Source: Fasciola hepatica (lineage: Eukaryota; Platyhelminthes; Trematoda; Plagiorchiida; Fasciolidae). From it: DNA of 64,000 nucleotides. The stretch spans positions 7,762,501-7,826,500 of the forward strand of contig CANUEZ040000193.1 in the NCBI GenBank assembly GCA_948099385.1. The letters are read 5' to 3'. Below the pieces are notes generated by a model. That model did no database searches, was not told where the DNA came from, and saw only the letters and a list, made by a program, of their open reading frames with translations. Position 1 is the first letter of the stretch. The number at the start of each line of letters is the position of its first letter. The translations under genes and the position numbers were made by a program. Of the stretch, positions 35,130 to 46,900 are shown in pieces.

Positions 35130-38026
35130 ACTGAGTTTCAACCGACCCGACGCATCAAATACAATCAACAGAAGCAAGTTTCTATGGTTTTACTATCAAC
35201 AAGTGACCACTTTTTAATGAAGAATATGTATTTCCTAAGTCAGCCATAAGACACTCACACACACTGTGGTGCAACTACTTCAGTTACTGATTACCAACGG
35301 GTCAGGATTCAAAAGTCATTCGGACTGTCTTGCCGAACCAATGTCTCACATGTTTTCTACCAGTAAGCTCACAGCTACGGTGACGCATCCACATGCAGAA
35401 CGGATAGTTGCTTGGCTCAACCAGCGTCGGAGAACATACCCAAATGGTTGGCAAAATCGATGACACCGCGCAATGCGGCCAAAGAGAATAACTTCAGAGC
35501 CTCGGTCTCTTTCAATTGCGAAGTGCCCAATTGAATCAGGTCACATAGTTGACCCGTACAAATTCCTTACGTTGATGTTGCTCATGTTGATGATGAGCCT
35601 AGCATACAATACGTCCTTACATTTGTAGCTGCTTGAGTTATTCAGAGATAATACCGTTCTCTAATTAGGCCATACAAATATCTCCCAATTAAGGTCCTAA
35701 GAGGGATAGAATTTAAACTTCTGTTTTATTATACGATCAGGCTCCGTGAAATTGACGCTGGATGTTGTTTATACAAAAGCGGAAGGGTTCTTTGGTTTAT
35801 CTCCTATCAATCTACTGGGTTTTCTCAGTTTTCTATATAATGTCCTTACATTTTTGATAGTTTCTTCGAAAGACATTCACTGGTAGAGATAACACATTGA
35901 GTGAGTAGACCCTATTGTTTGACGCATTTGTGTTTTTTTGAAAGCATGCAGCCTAAGTATTATGACCTCCAGCGGGTTAAATTCGATACTTACATTTCAT
36001 CACGGTTCTATCACATGATGTAACAAGGTGCTCATGTCCAAAACTGAACTCAAACTTATCCCATCCCAAAATATTTTAGGTAAACCACGAAAAGGATCTA
36101 GGATTTGGTAACTGGATGTATTCTTTAAAACCTAAAATTTGAATTCAATTAGATCTGTAAAGGTAAAAAATCACGTTGGAAATAGAATCCACATATTGTT
36201 TGCTTTTCTCAGACGCATCACAATCACAATAATTCGATGGTTCACTAGGACGTTCACTTATTCAGATGGATATTTCATCAAGTCCCTGCACACTCTACCA
36301 CAGATTCGTATTATTGAGACATAAAAGGCAACTTCTATAGTGATTGATCATTATTGTAATTGAGATATGTCCTATAAAGAAAACGCAGAAGGGTGAAATC
36401 ATTTCTCATTCCGAATATACACTCCGGGTGCTTCATCAATAATGGTACGAAGAATTACGTTAGCACACCTTGTCATCAAGCAGTCGAAAAGCAATCTGTC
36501 TATCCATGAGTTCAATTTAGAGGTGGCAGTAAAGCAGATGTTGTAAACGATCGATCTCAATCGCGTGTTAGCCATATCCGAAGTCAGAACGATGAATTAC
36601 GCTTCCGGAATCCATGTTTTGTTCACTTCTCGATTATTTCTCATTTACGAATGAAACGCAGAATATCCGTACATTTCCAGCTGTCAGTGTGGGGCAGGTG
36701 ACGTTTGTCGAACAAAAGGAAGACCGTCTTGACACATAAAGGCTTATCACCCAAGTCGGGTAAACAAAATACAAGTGAGGAGCGGACAAGCGACAATTAC
36801 CATCTTTTACATGGAATCCGATCATACGATCAATAATAATGGAGCCTCTCTTCCCATATAAACAGCCAAAGTAAGAGCAACATGAAATGCCAGCCGCTAG
36901 ATCTTGGCAACCGTCGATTGAGTCTCGATCCGCACGAAACAACACCACATTATGTGCTCAGAAGCAACACACAAAATAATGTGACGTAATCACTAATACC
37001 ACGTTACTCATAGTTATCAAAACAATATCTGTCGTACCTCTACTGTATGGACACGAATTTGTCAATTTCTGTAATCAAGATTATCGAATATTTTTCTGCT
37101 TTTCTATCATCCAGTGAGCAAGATCTGTAAGAACGTTTATTATTTCATCACAGGTGAAACACTGACAAATATTTGTTTCGATGCCGAGTGTGCTGATGTC
37201 CTAATCGAGTGTCCTCACTCAACCGCATTTGCCAAATCGGATGAATATTCAATAATTGCAGGAAGGTATCACCAAATACAACCATGAACCAGAACAAAAA
37301 GGTCAACACGACACTGGTAACCATTACTTCAAGTTCAATTTCACATATGGACAACGTGCCTCTTATTTATCTGTTACGCTGTCATACCAAGAAAATTATG
37401 AACATGTGCATATCTCTCACTCATAGCTCACCTTAAAAAACTTTACACTTGAAAAATGTTTGACGATCATTACTCGCATTCCATAAACGTAGTAGATTTT
37501 TTTTGTAACTTGCCTGTCTTCTACGGTTAGACAGCTTTCTGGGCGCTTGTCGCATGAAGCATCACCACAATCACATCACCTTTACCTCTATCACCCATCA
37601 ATTTCAATGCTTGCGTCAAACTGATGGACAATTTCGAATATCGGTGAATATAACGACAACACTCAAAAAACTGATCTCCACTTGCGCTGCGTGAGCATAC
37701 GTAACCTGGTTCATGCGAGATTTGTTGCTACAGCGGAATGAGTATTCGTGTTGATTTAATCAAATCTATTGGTTTAGACACCTCGTTGGATCACTTGATG
37801 GTGTCGCGTCGCTCATTGAAGAAATGCTTTTCTAGGTTATCCAGTAGGGAATTCACTACGACCGTCTGACTGGCAGTGACATATTGCCTTGTCTCCAAAC
37901 ATTTCGTGGCATTCAGTGATCTTTGATCTATCGGTGATGCAATGGTGTCGAGTTCCTTTCTCAAGGCACATTTGGCTGTGTTGGTTCATTGTATGATGTG
38001 TGACCGGGGAATAACGTGAACATAAT
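35130..38026. other. IR2 left-arm sequence without recognised gene
   Basis: Shared with about 60,370-63,290. Frames at 35,266-35,463, 36,139-36,324, 36,634-36,948 and 37,148-37,354 have no known motif. The 36,634-36,948 frame is partly kept in the right arm but truncated by an upstream stop there. Confidence 0.45.
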
Positions 38027-38185
38027 TACGGGTTCGGCAGTATATTAGATGCGCCTGAATTTTAGCTTCAAACGTTTGCTGATTTGGTTGATCATAACGA
38101 ATCATTTGTGAGCAATTTATAATTCCACTTCCAAGAACAGTGGAAGACTATTCTTTATCAGCATGATTCGACAATAATTTGCCAG

Positions 38186-38626
38186 GAATTATGCTGGATA
38201 CGCAGTTGACATCAGCGTTTCAATGAATCCATTGATTTGTCCCTCCAGTGGCTCTGTCGTCCAAATCTACTCTAGCCAAGAAACATTGTTTATACTGTGC
38301 TTATCTTGCACATCTCTGGAACAATTTCCGTGCAGAATAGATAGGGTCCTTATAGACAGGTCTTTAATTGATCCATTACCTCAGTGTTCGTTGTGGATAG
38401 GTAACCTTATATTTGAAAGGTGATTATTCTAGATGGTCAACTGTCCTTCACAACATTACAGGATTTCGAAACCTTAGCAACCATCTTATTATTTCTATAT
38501 AAAGGAGATCCGGTCATTGACGAGACTACTCGCTCTGTCGCGTCTGTTTTGTCATTTCGACAACACGTTTTATTGAACATATCAACAGACCCATGGGAAG
38601 TTCTATCAGAGAACAAAAAATGCTGA
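38186..38626 (+). CDS. Candidate two-exon gene with 32-nt intron, unknown product
   Basis: Exon 1 may start after the acceptor TTTGCCAG (38,178-38,185) and is open from there. The first ATG is at 38,223. It ends at 38,400, before an intron 38,401-38,432 with GTAACC at the start and TTCTAG at the end. Exon 2 runs from 38,433 to a TGA at 38,624-38,626. From the ATG, 178 plus 194 nt give 124 codons in frame. The predicted peptide is Ser/Leu/Ile-rich with five Cys in the first half (one near SLWI at the junction) and a segment LQDFETLATILLFLYKGD after it. ATTAAA at about 38,705 could be a poly(A) signal. A 32-nt intron is normal for flukes. There is no family match I can name. It could be the 3' end of a larger gene, since upstream exons are not visible. 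Confidence 0.5.
38401..38432 (+). other. Micro-intron, GT-AG
   Basis: 32 nt, GTAACC...TTATTCTAG. Removing it keeps the frame open over both sides. Left in place, the frame ends five codons after the donor. Confidence 0.5.
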
Positions 38627-38703
38627 TAGTATTCATGCCGCTTTCTTTGCCAGGTTCTGAATTAGCAAATTCTTTATTTTTCGATTTTTCTCTATGAATT
38701 TTT

Positions 38704-38711
38704 TATTAAAC
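38704..38711 (+). promoter_or_regulatory. Possible polyadenylation signal
   Basis: ATTAAA about 80 nt after the stop of the candidate gene, in a T-rich region. A common hexamer, so weak on its own. Confidence 0.3.
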
Positions 38712-38975
38712 TGATTTGAGCATGTTTAACTGAACATATGAAGACAGTCTTCGTATGTCAAAAACTGTTGACGTTTCAGATAATAATTCATCCTTGAACA
38801 GTCCGCTTTGATATTTCTGAAAAATGAAGTGGATGATGTTATATGATTATCGCATACGTTCAGAAACAAGATCGATTTTGTACAGGCCTCTACCAACAGT
38901 GATACAGTCTCTTTTCAACAGACGAAAATAAATACGGCGGAACAATATGGAAACATGGGGAACATACACCTAAGT

Positions 38976-40941
38976 ATGAATGAAGAAATAACAGATTGCG
39001 AAGCAATCAACTGTTGGACTTCAGAAATTTGAAATGCCAATCGATGAACTTTCCAGACAGCAATGCCTGTATGTAATGATCAATGCAAGTTCTCTAAAAC
39101 CGTGATAATTCACATAGTTTATTCGTGTAGGACGAGTAGATTCAACAACGGTGCTGTATTCTAGAAAACGTGATTTCACAGTGGAATGAATGCAATCTAC
39201 ACATTTGTGAGTTTCTACCACTAGACTAGACTGCTGGCAAATTTTTGTTCTTGTGAATTATTTTCATCGACGTACTTGAAGAAACGAGCTGAGTGGGTGA
39301 CAGCTGTGACTCATGGCTAGGATGTTCCCATTTGTAATTTGATGCCTCTGTTCCATTCTGTTCTATTTCAAACTGTGTGACTGTGTGAAAAGAAATTCGG
39401 TACACGATTGCACGAATGGGTTGGTTCCATGTGATCCTGCCAAACGAGCGAAACTGCGTTTTGATAGTGATTACAAATGGAACCGAATTTCGTACCAATC
39501 CATCATGACAAATGTAAATTCACATCGCCTGCTTGCTCTCGACCAAATATATACTGGCTTATCAATACTCCAACAAAATCTACTCACTTCATTTTCTATG
39601 CGTTAATTCCGAAGGAATAAATTTAACTAATTATCGTAGGAAATAACCACGGAAGAATACTTCCTTCTCCAATGATTTGCTTTTTATTGGACAGCTCTTT
39701 TCTGTGCCTGCACAATGCAGATCGTGATCGATCACTTGGATGTTCATCTCGTTAACCAGCCACAAACCTTGTACCACGGGTTGCGTTCATTTTCTGTCTG
39801 TCGTGTATAACTTTCAACCTATTGTTTCGTTGTCGTATTAGTATTAGCAGATTGAGCGGCAGATGCAATATGGGAGCATAATCACTGACTACGCCGTATA
39901 TCATACCATTAAATGACTTAAAAAGCTAAACATCATCTCTCGGGAGACGTTTGAGCAAGGCTTATGAACGTGTCTTTATTCCGGTCTCACATCGAAATTC
40001 CAACGTAATCCTCTCTGTTGAACGAATAGAGAAGATGCATTCCAGGGGAAACATGTGACAATGTATTCTATTCAACGTGGAACCGAAACGGTACGGATAC
40101 GAGAAACACAAGGAATGCAAGCTATCGCAACGACGAATCAGAAAGCGAACCGTGACTTAGTACAGTCGGATTTGATAAATAGGTCGATAGAAACAGAAAA
40201 GTCAGTTCAGGTAAATAAGGTGGCCGGATAACGGTCATTTCCTCAACTCTAACAAGGCCACTATGAATCCCTTGAACGATCAAAGACCTTTACTTTGCAC
40301 ATGCAAATACAGTCCAGGTTTGACCTCTGAGGTCATTTTTGCACGCAATAGGTCAATTATTACCAAACCAAACTTTGTATAGTCGATCAAATTCCGAAAC
40401 CAAATGAAGTGTCCCTCGAAACGGAAATTCCGTAATACCAACTGAGGGTTGGGTAAACAAATCAAATATGTAACCACAGAATGAAAGAAATGAGGTCAGC
40501 GAAATCGAAGCTGACGTCAAATAAATTGGGCAACATTAAGCTGACCAGTGGAATAGTCGGTCATGGGAAGGTTAACCAAATGGAGAGTTGATCAGACACG
40601 ACTCAGTTATTGATGTAATCTATACACCGATGCAAACGAGCGAGCAGCGTCTTCATTGCAAATAGGCATAGAAACCTCATCGCTCGACAGTCGATCCAAC
40701 CAGAACTCGGTCAATTATCAAAGCAAATTAATTCGTGACATGTTTACAGCCATTATTCACCCACAAATCCGTATCCATCATTCGATAAGCTGACTATTTA
40801 TCTCAAGGAATCCTGCAACAGTCCTTCGTTTCATTGATCAATGGGTTATTCACGGTGTGCTGTCCGGTGGCAGTTGACAGTTCAATCAAATGCAGATAAC
40901 ACGCGGTAATCAGTCCTGTTTCCAATAATTAGCGCTCTATA
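38976..40941. other. High-identity part of IR2 left arm, no recognised gene
   Basis: Contains opposed frames 39,226-39,498 (minus) and 39,385-39,606 (plus) that overlap and are kept in the right arm because the arms are nearly identical here. The third copy in B1 (19,200-19,400) is full of stops in both frames, arguing against coding. Confidence 0.5.
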
Positions 40942-43900
40942 GTTCCACAGAATCGAACTTTAAGGCTTCATTTTTCTGTCATTTAGCTGAGAAGTCACTA
41001 CTCATGATCACGTCAATATATGTCATTCACTTCATGATACAAAATTTCGATTTTTTTTACCATGGAGTGAACAGACCATAGAATGAACTAAGGTCGTGGC
41101 CTACCCAGTTGTGAATGAATAAAAAGAATGAATAATCTGGTGAATACACCAAATTTACTGAAAGCAAAGATATTTTACTGACTCAGAATCGGGTTTGTTC
41201 AGTGTTATGCTCCAATTTCAGTCAGAAAGAGGAACGATTGGACTTGGTGTTTGTGTTAAATTTACAAACTATCGCACACATAAGGTGAAAACACGTTACG
41301 TATTTCTTAGGATTAAAAGACCACAGTGAAACAACAAATAGCGAGGCGATCACTGGTTGTAGCACAAATCCCTAATGGCAACAAATATATCTTCAGATTG
41401 TGGGCTTTCAATAGAGCTTGATCTTGTTGGACAGAGCAATAAGGTTTTGCAATGAATGTGTTTTGTGGCTAAATAAATCAGCGTTGCGGAATTCACTGCC
41501 AACTTTTGAATGACTCATCTAAGTAAAGTGTATACATACCTAGTCTCGAGAGAGAAAACCCAGAGTGAAATCGTGTGAATACTCCACAAAATAATTTTGG
41601 TATTCGGGCTGATTCGCAAGCGTTCCATCCATGTCAATTGTTACAGAAGTTTCCAATAAAAGTCATACGATACTAGTTTCAATCAAAAACATATTAGTTT
41701 TTTGCTCTCCTGTTAGAGTAACAGAAGCCGCAAGCGTCGATCGCACGTACAATAAAAGTTGTCAGCCCGAAGTAATAATTAGATTCAGCGACATGAGGAA
41801 CTGGAAACGATGTACCGAGCAATTCTTGTGTACCCCGTGTCCTTCTCTTTCACAATGAGAGCCTAATCACACACACACAGACACGTGAGTACACCGACGG
41901 AATAAATATTTTGATTCAGCCCGAAAACTGAGAGGCTTGTAATCCTGCAGGCTACAGACTAACCGGTGAACATCTTATGCAAACCTACAGAGGTAATGCA
42001 CGCATGTACTACTGAGCCTTCTGAAAATGATGAAATATTTCCCCGACCATGCTATGCCCAAGGATTTATTTCCTTCTTCAAGGGTACACCACTTCATTTT
42101 AGCAGAACCATTCAGCTTCGAGTTAGGTTACTTCATTAATCGTAACGGCTTGTGTTTGTGCTTTTGGTCAGGCCGACAAAGCAGACTTATGGGTGCCGTC
42201 TGTGGATTAGACCCAAACTAAAATAAAACACAAACGTTGATATTGTCAAAAAACGTCTTATGTTCCTGGTGAAAATTTCGGTAAAACTTTGTCAAGATGC
42301 TGTTGATGCATGACCCTAGATTATTTCAAAACTGTTCTCTGATAACAAGCGAAACAAAACTCGTTTGAAAAAATAAATTATTGAAATGACTTTCATGACA
42401 ACCAAACACTTGATTTGTCACGCCATTTAAGTTTGAATTATATATTATTGTAGGGAAAACGGAATCGTTGGTGAAGATGTTCACAATATGGTGATTTCTC
42501 ATATATTAGGGAATTTAAAACTCATTTCTTTTGCGTGATTATTTCGAGAATTCTTGCGCGAATCACATCTTGAATGCTGGGCGTTCAAGAGGCCAAGTCA
42601 GAATAAGGCGGATTTGCAGGCACGTTCATGGAATGTTCAAGTGTTCATTCTGAGTCAATTTTATCATTGCATAACTAGATAGATAAATCATTACTACCCG
42701 GGCTGAAGCATAATTACCTATCAATAAGATGCAGGCTTATGCCAAAATGTCAGAAGGATATTGACTGATTACCCACCTAGTGAGTGTAAACAAAGACGTC
42801 TGCTAAGATGAAACACGATAAAAGTGGTTTTCCAGCATTGAGGACTTTCTGGAGTCGAAAGCAGTACATCTTACTGAGTGAAAACGTACCAATATATACA
42901 TGAATTCGCCGCAAAAGGCATACCAAATTAGTGATATTCAGTGCGGCAAAGTGCGGACTTGATCACTCTGCTCTGGGTTACTGATATGTGATATCTCCCA
43001 GTGCGTACCTGTGACTTCGTGTGACTTCGTAAGCATAGAAAGAAATACAATTTCGAACCCCCCAGGACTGTCCAGACCAAACTATGTTGACACTAATTTT
43101 ATGGACTCAGTAATAGTGGATACTCCCGAGTATCAATATTAGATTGAGCAATTGAGATAGAGTCGAATTATATCATACCACTTCTATATAAATGTGGATG
43201 GTTGGAACTGGAATTTGGATTGTAATTTACTATGAAATTCGGAGGTCGATCATCAAACGTTCCAGCTCAAATTACTTCTTGCACGCGATTTCATAACATG
43301 GGTGGCCTGAGGAATCTAATTGCCTCAGGCCAGCGGGTTTTGTTTAGTGTTGTTTCTTCGGTCTAAATAAGAAAGATTTTACCCAAACTGTTGAATTTGA
43401 CCAGATTAGTTTGATGTATAGACGTAAATGAATGGTGTTTTTTTTACTCATTAGGTGCAACAGCGCAGTTTACCCGGAACCTCACCCACCGGACCAACCG
43501 AAAGTGCAACCGAACTCCTCATGTGATGATGGATATTGCACTACGAATATTACCTGGTTAGTTTTTTCGAATTAAGTCCGGATGAAAGATCGTATCTTGA
43601 TCGATATTTTAACCGGACTCTTCTGGAAAACGTCTGAATGAATTTTCGGCTCACAGCATGCCAAATCCACATTAAAAATAATAAACTATAAGAATTTCAT
43701 TGTTTCCAAATTATTTTCAAAATAGTTGGGATGGAAATTTCTCAACGGTGCTGTTATACTTGAGTTGAACTGTTGGTTTTGTTTATGAGTAATGATTACC
43801 TACCATTGCAAAAATGATGACGAGTTTTTTGTCCTATTCAAAATACATTTTAGTTGAATAAACCCTCAGTCCACAGTTTCCTCATAGCCATAACGTGTTA

Positions 43901-46900
43901 GAATAAAAAATCAAACGTAAAAATGTGAACAAGGCAAGGCGATGCTACTGGTGAAAGGATTATGAAGAAAGTAGATTGAATGATCGTGAATAGGGACCTC
44001 GAGATTTGAACACACAATTCTGAGTAACTATTTCAAATCTAATTTTTTTTTACCAAAGCTGAAGTCATGCTAGCAAATTTTTCAAATCCGGATAAGGCTT
44101 GGATCGTTTGAATGTATGCCGAATTCGGAGAAAACAATTTCGCACAGTGTGTATATCAGGGGAATCTGAGTCCCATCCTCAAACATCTGCTTTTCAAACA
44201 GTTATTGGCTATTTTTATATGTAGGCTTGAGAAAAATGATAGAAGGAATTTAAATATCAGCCGTTGAAAAATGATGAACAGAAGACAAGCAGATGAATTC
44301 TCTCTCTCTTTATACATCTTACTTGGAATATTTCTCTCAACTTAAATGCTGTATTCTGCATGAGAAAATGCATAAATAATAATTCACGTAGGTTAACAGA
44401 TAAGCAATAACGATAATAGTTACCTCGAATATTTTGACCAGTGAGAGATTCGGTTGGATTAATAAATAACGCGACAACAGTTCACAGAAATTTGCTCACC
44501 AATAAAAATTGTTAGAATTTATCACCAATGCACATCTGTCGAGTCGTTATTGTGACTCAGTCCCGTGAATAGACGAGCACGAGTTGAACACCTAACGACC
44601 AAGCTATCCGGCTCTCAACGTCACAACTTCATGACATGGCGTCGTTCCATCACTGGTATTTCGGTGTTAACAGCCCGTTGACCGCACAACAATCGACTCC
44701 TAGGATCAAAGATTTCGTAGGGAGAGTCCGTGGAAACAAAGCCGTTCTGCTGCAAACAACTTGAAGAGAGAGCTTCGATATGTAATCAAATTAAACAGCT
44801 GGAGATTTAATTTGACTTTCAAATGATTCATCATATGGAAACAAAATACCGTAATCGTTCATCATAAGAACCGCATGGTGTAAAGTAAATGGGTTTATTA
44901 TAGTGAAGAGCCGGAACCGAAATAATGCTGCATCAACCAGCGATGTAATTTGTATCTCATAACATATGTGAGACGAGCCAGAAAGACTAATCCAACACAA
45001 CGTCTGGCGTCCCTATGATTCTCATAAAAGCTTCGTTCTTTGGAGTCACTTGGCCTCTCAATATGGGAACTTCGCTGAACACAAAATTCCCCAAAAAATG
45101 AGAAATCATTCCTTTAGTGATTACAATTTTGTTGACCAATTTAGGGAGTTAATCTTCCTACCAAATGTCAATTTTCATTCCCGCGCTTCAGTCGTCCTTC
45201 ATTTTCAAATTGACCGTTTGCACTTCTTTCGTTATTCCACTTTGTACTGCAAGGTTAGATTTCATTTTGTGCAGTTGAATCTTCAACTACCAACTCCATA
45301 TTATTCTACTAATTTCGTTCTTCATTAGTTTATCACACAGATTTACATAGTCCGAGTCGAGAAATAGAAGCTTATCTTACACTCCTTCATTTCATTTCTT
45401 TATACCCTATCCGTGTCCCGGATTGGTAGGCATGGTGAGTTCATACCGTTGATGTTTTATAAAAATGTGTAATTTTCCTAATTTCCATGTGGCTTTATCG
45501 TCGCACTAGATCATCATACCAAGGTCTCAAGCCCTTCTCTCTCACATCCATTGCAACCCCATCATTCTGTAACATCTGACGCTACATAACTACTGGCTGT
45601 TGTTAATTCCTTGATTCCGTTGCGTTTTGTCCTAGCCGCGATTGTGCCTTCTCATCTAATCAAAAACATTTTTGATTTGAAAATACTAAAGTTTTCTCTG
45701 CAACAAGCGGCGGAATTCATTCCAAATCTTCTCAACTGCATCAATTCCTACTCACATAATTGGGTAATGATCATGTTCAAACAAAAGTTAATTTGGAAGT
45801 GGGTAAAGCTGAGTGGATTCTATGTGTATGTGTCCAGAGGTATTTTGCAAATGACCAGTCTTTTCCGTTACCATCAATGCTTTGAAAACCTGAATTTTAC
45901 GTAGGTGCCTCGGGTGCTGATTGCGTGACTCGAGGATACACTCGCGATGCAGTGGATAATTTCATCATGAATCTCGAGATGATTAGGATGGCATAGTATT
46001 TGGATGATAAGACAAACCTTCTCCGTTTCAGTCAACGAACTGACGTTTGAAGAATCGCCATGAGATTCCAAATGTGGACCTTCCAAACAGGCAAACAGTA
46101 TTGCGTCTGATTGGGAAGTCTTTGAAATAACGTTTCGTATGGTTATCCTAACTTCGAAGAATTCCAGAAAGCGGATCAAAATGCACACTTTTTTATGAAT
46201 GACAAATACATCATTGGGGAATAACCCGTGTAAATGTGGATAACTAGGATCATACGATCATTTTTGTCGCTGACTTGAACTGTGTAGCACGATGTGTTGC
46301 TTGAAAAAGTGCGTTGGTAAGTTATGAACAAATCAGTGCACCACATATGTTGATTATCCTGGCTGAAAGACTGATTTGCGACAGGCATTGTCATATCTTG
46401 TTTGTCTTTATTATGAGCAATTTACATGTCGATCACTGTAATCTACTTTCGAGGACTACGATCCACCACCTTTGGTCTTCCGGTGTCGAACCCGATGAGC
46501 CGTAACAAAGCGGGTTTGATCTTCCTTGTCCGTTACGAAAATCACTAACAAATTGAACAGGAAAGGATCAAAACACAAAACCCACCACATTAACAGCACT
46601 CAAATAATTTTGCATGAGCAGTATGGCACTGTGTATGGATGACAGGATTAAATTTTCCAGATTGCACACGGCTGGTTTTGCGGTTGTTGCCGCCCACCTA
46701 ATGAGCGTACCCGGTGCTCTTCCGCCCAACCATTCTATACTTGACCACTAAACTGTTTCCGGTGACAATCCATATCAATCGCATTTCAGTTCTTACTACT
46801 GGAACATTAACCAGTAGCCAATAATACAATTTCGTACTAATTCTCTCTGCCACCAACGACATCACAATAAATGTTAACGCTTTTTACATATCATTGTGAG

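Larger units (their letters stand above)
38027..38975 (+). mobile_element. 949-bp insert present only in IR2 left arm
   Basis: Right-arm sequence is contiguous across this point (near 60,375). Left flank ends ...ACATAAT and right flank begins ATGAATGAAG, leaving at most a 2-bp duplication (AT). The insert ends are not inverted repeats of each other and no long A tail is present, so the mechanism is unclear. The alternative is a deletion from the right arm. It contains the spliced ORF described separately. Confidence 0.6.
34391..40941 (-). repeat. IR2 left arm
   Basis: Reverse complement of about 58,411 to the window end. Paired positions sum to 99,350-99,352 between 39,021 and 40,941, and to about 98,395-98,419 between 34,391 and 36,948. 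The step is mostly due to one 949-bp insert in the left arm. Similarity is patchy: near-identical at 39,030-39,600, about 94 percent at 40,080-40,260, and visibly lower (roughly 85-90 percent) at 34,600-36,600 and 40,600-40,940. This is older than IR1. Confidence 0.9.

Noticed and set aside
38223..38423. Single unspliced 66-codon gene
   Set aside because: Ending just after the GTAACC donor with an in-frame continuation after TTCTAG makes the two-exon reading more economical.
39226..39606. Overlapping opposed frames well kept in both IR2 arms
   Set aside because: Conservation follows from near-identical DNA. The third copy in B1 (19,200-19,400) is interrupted in both frames.
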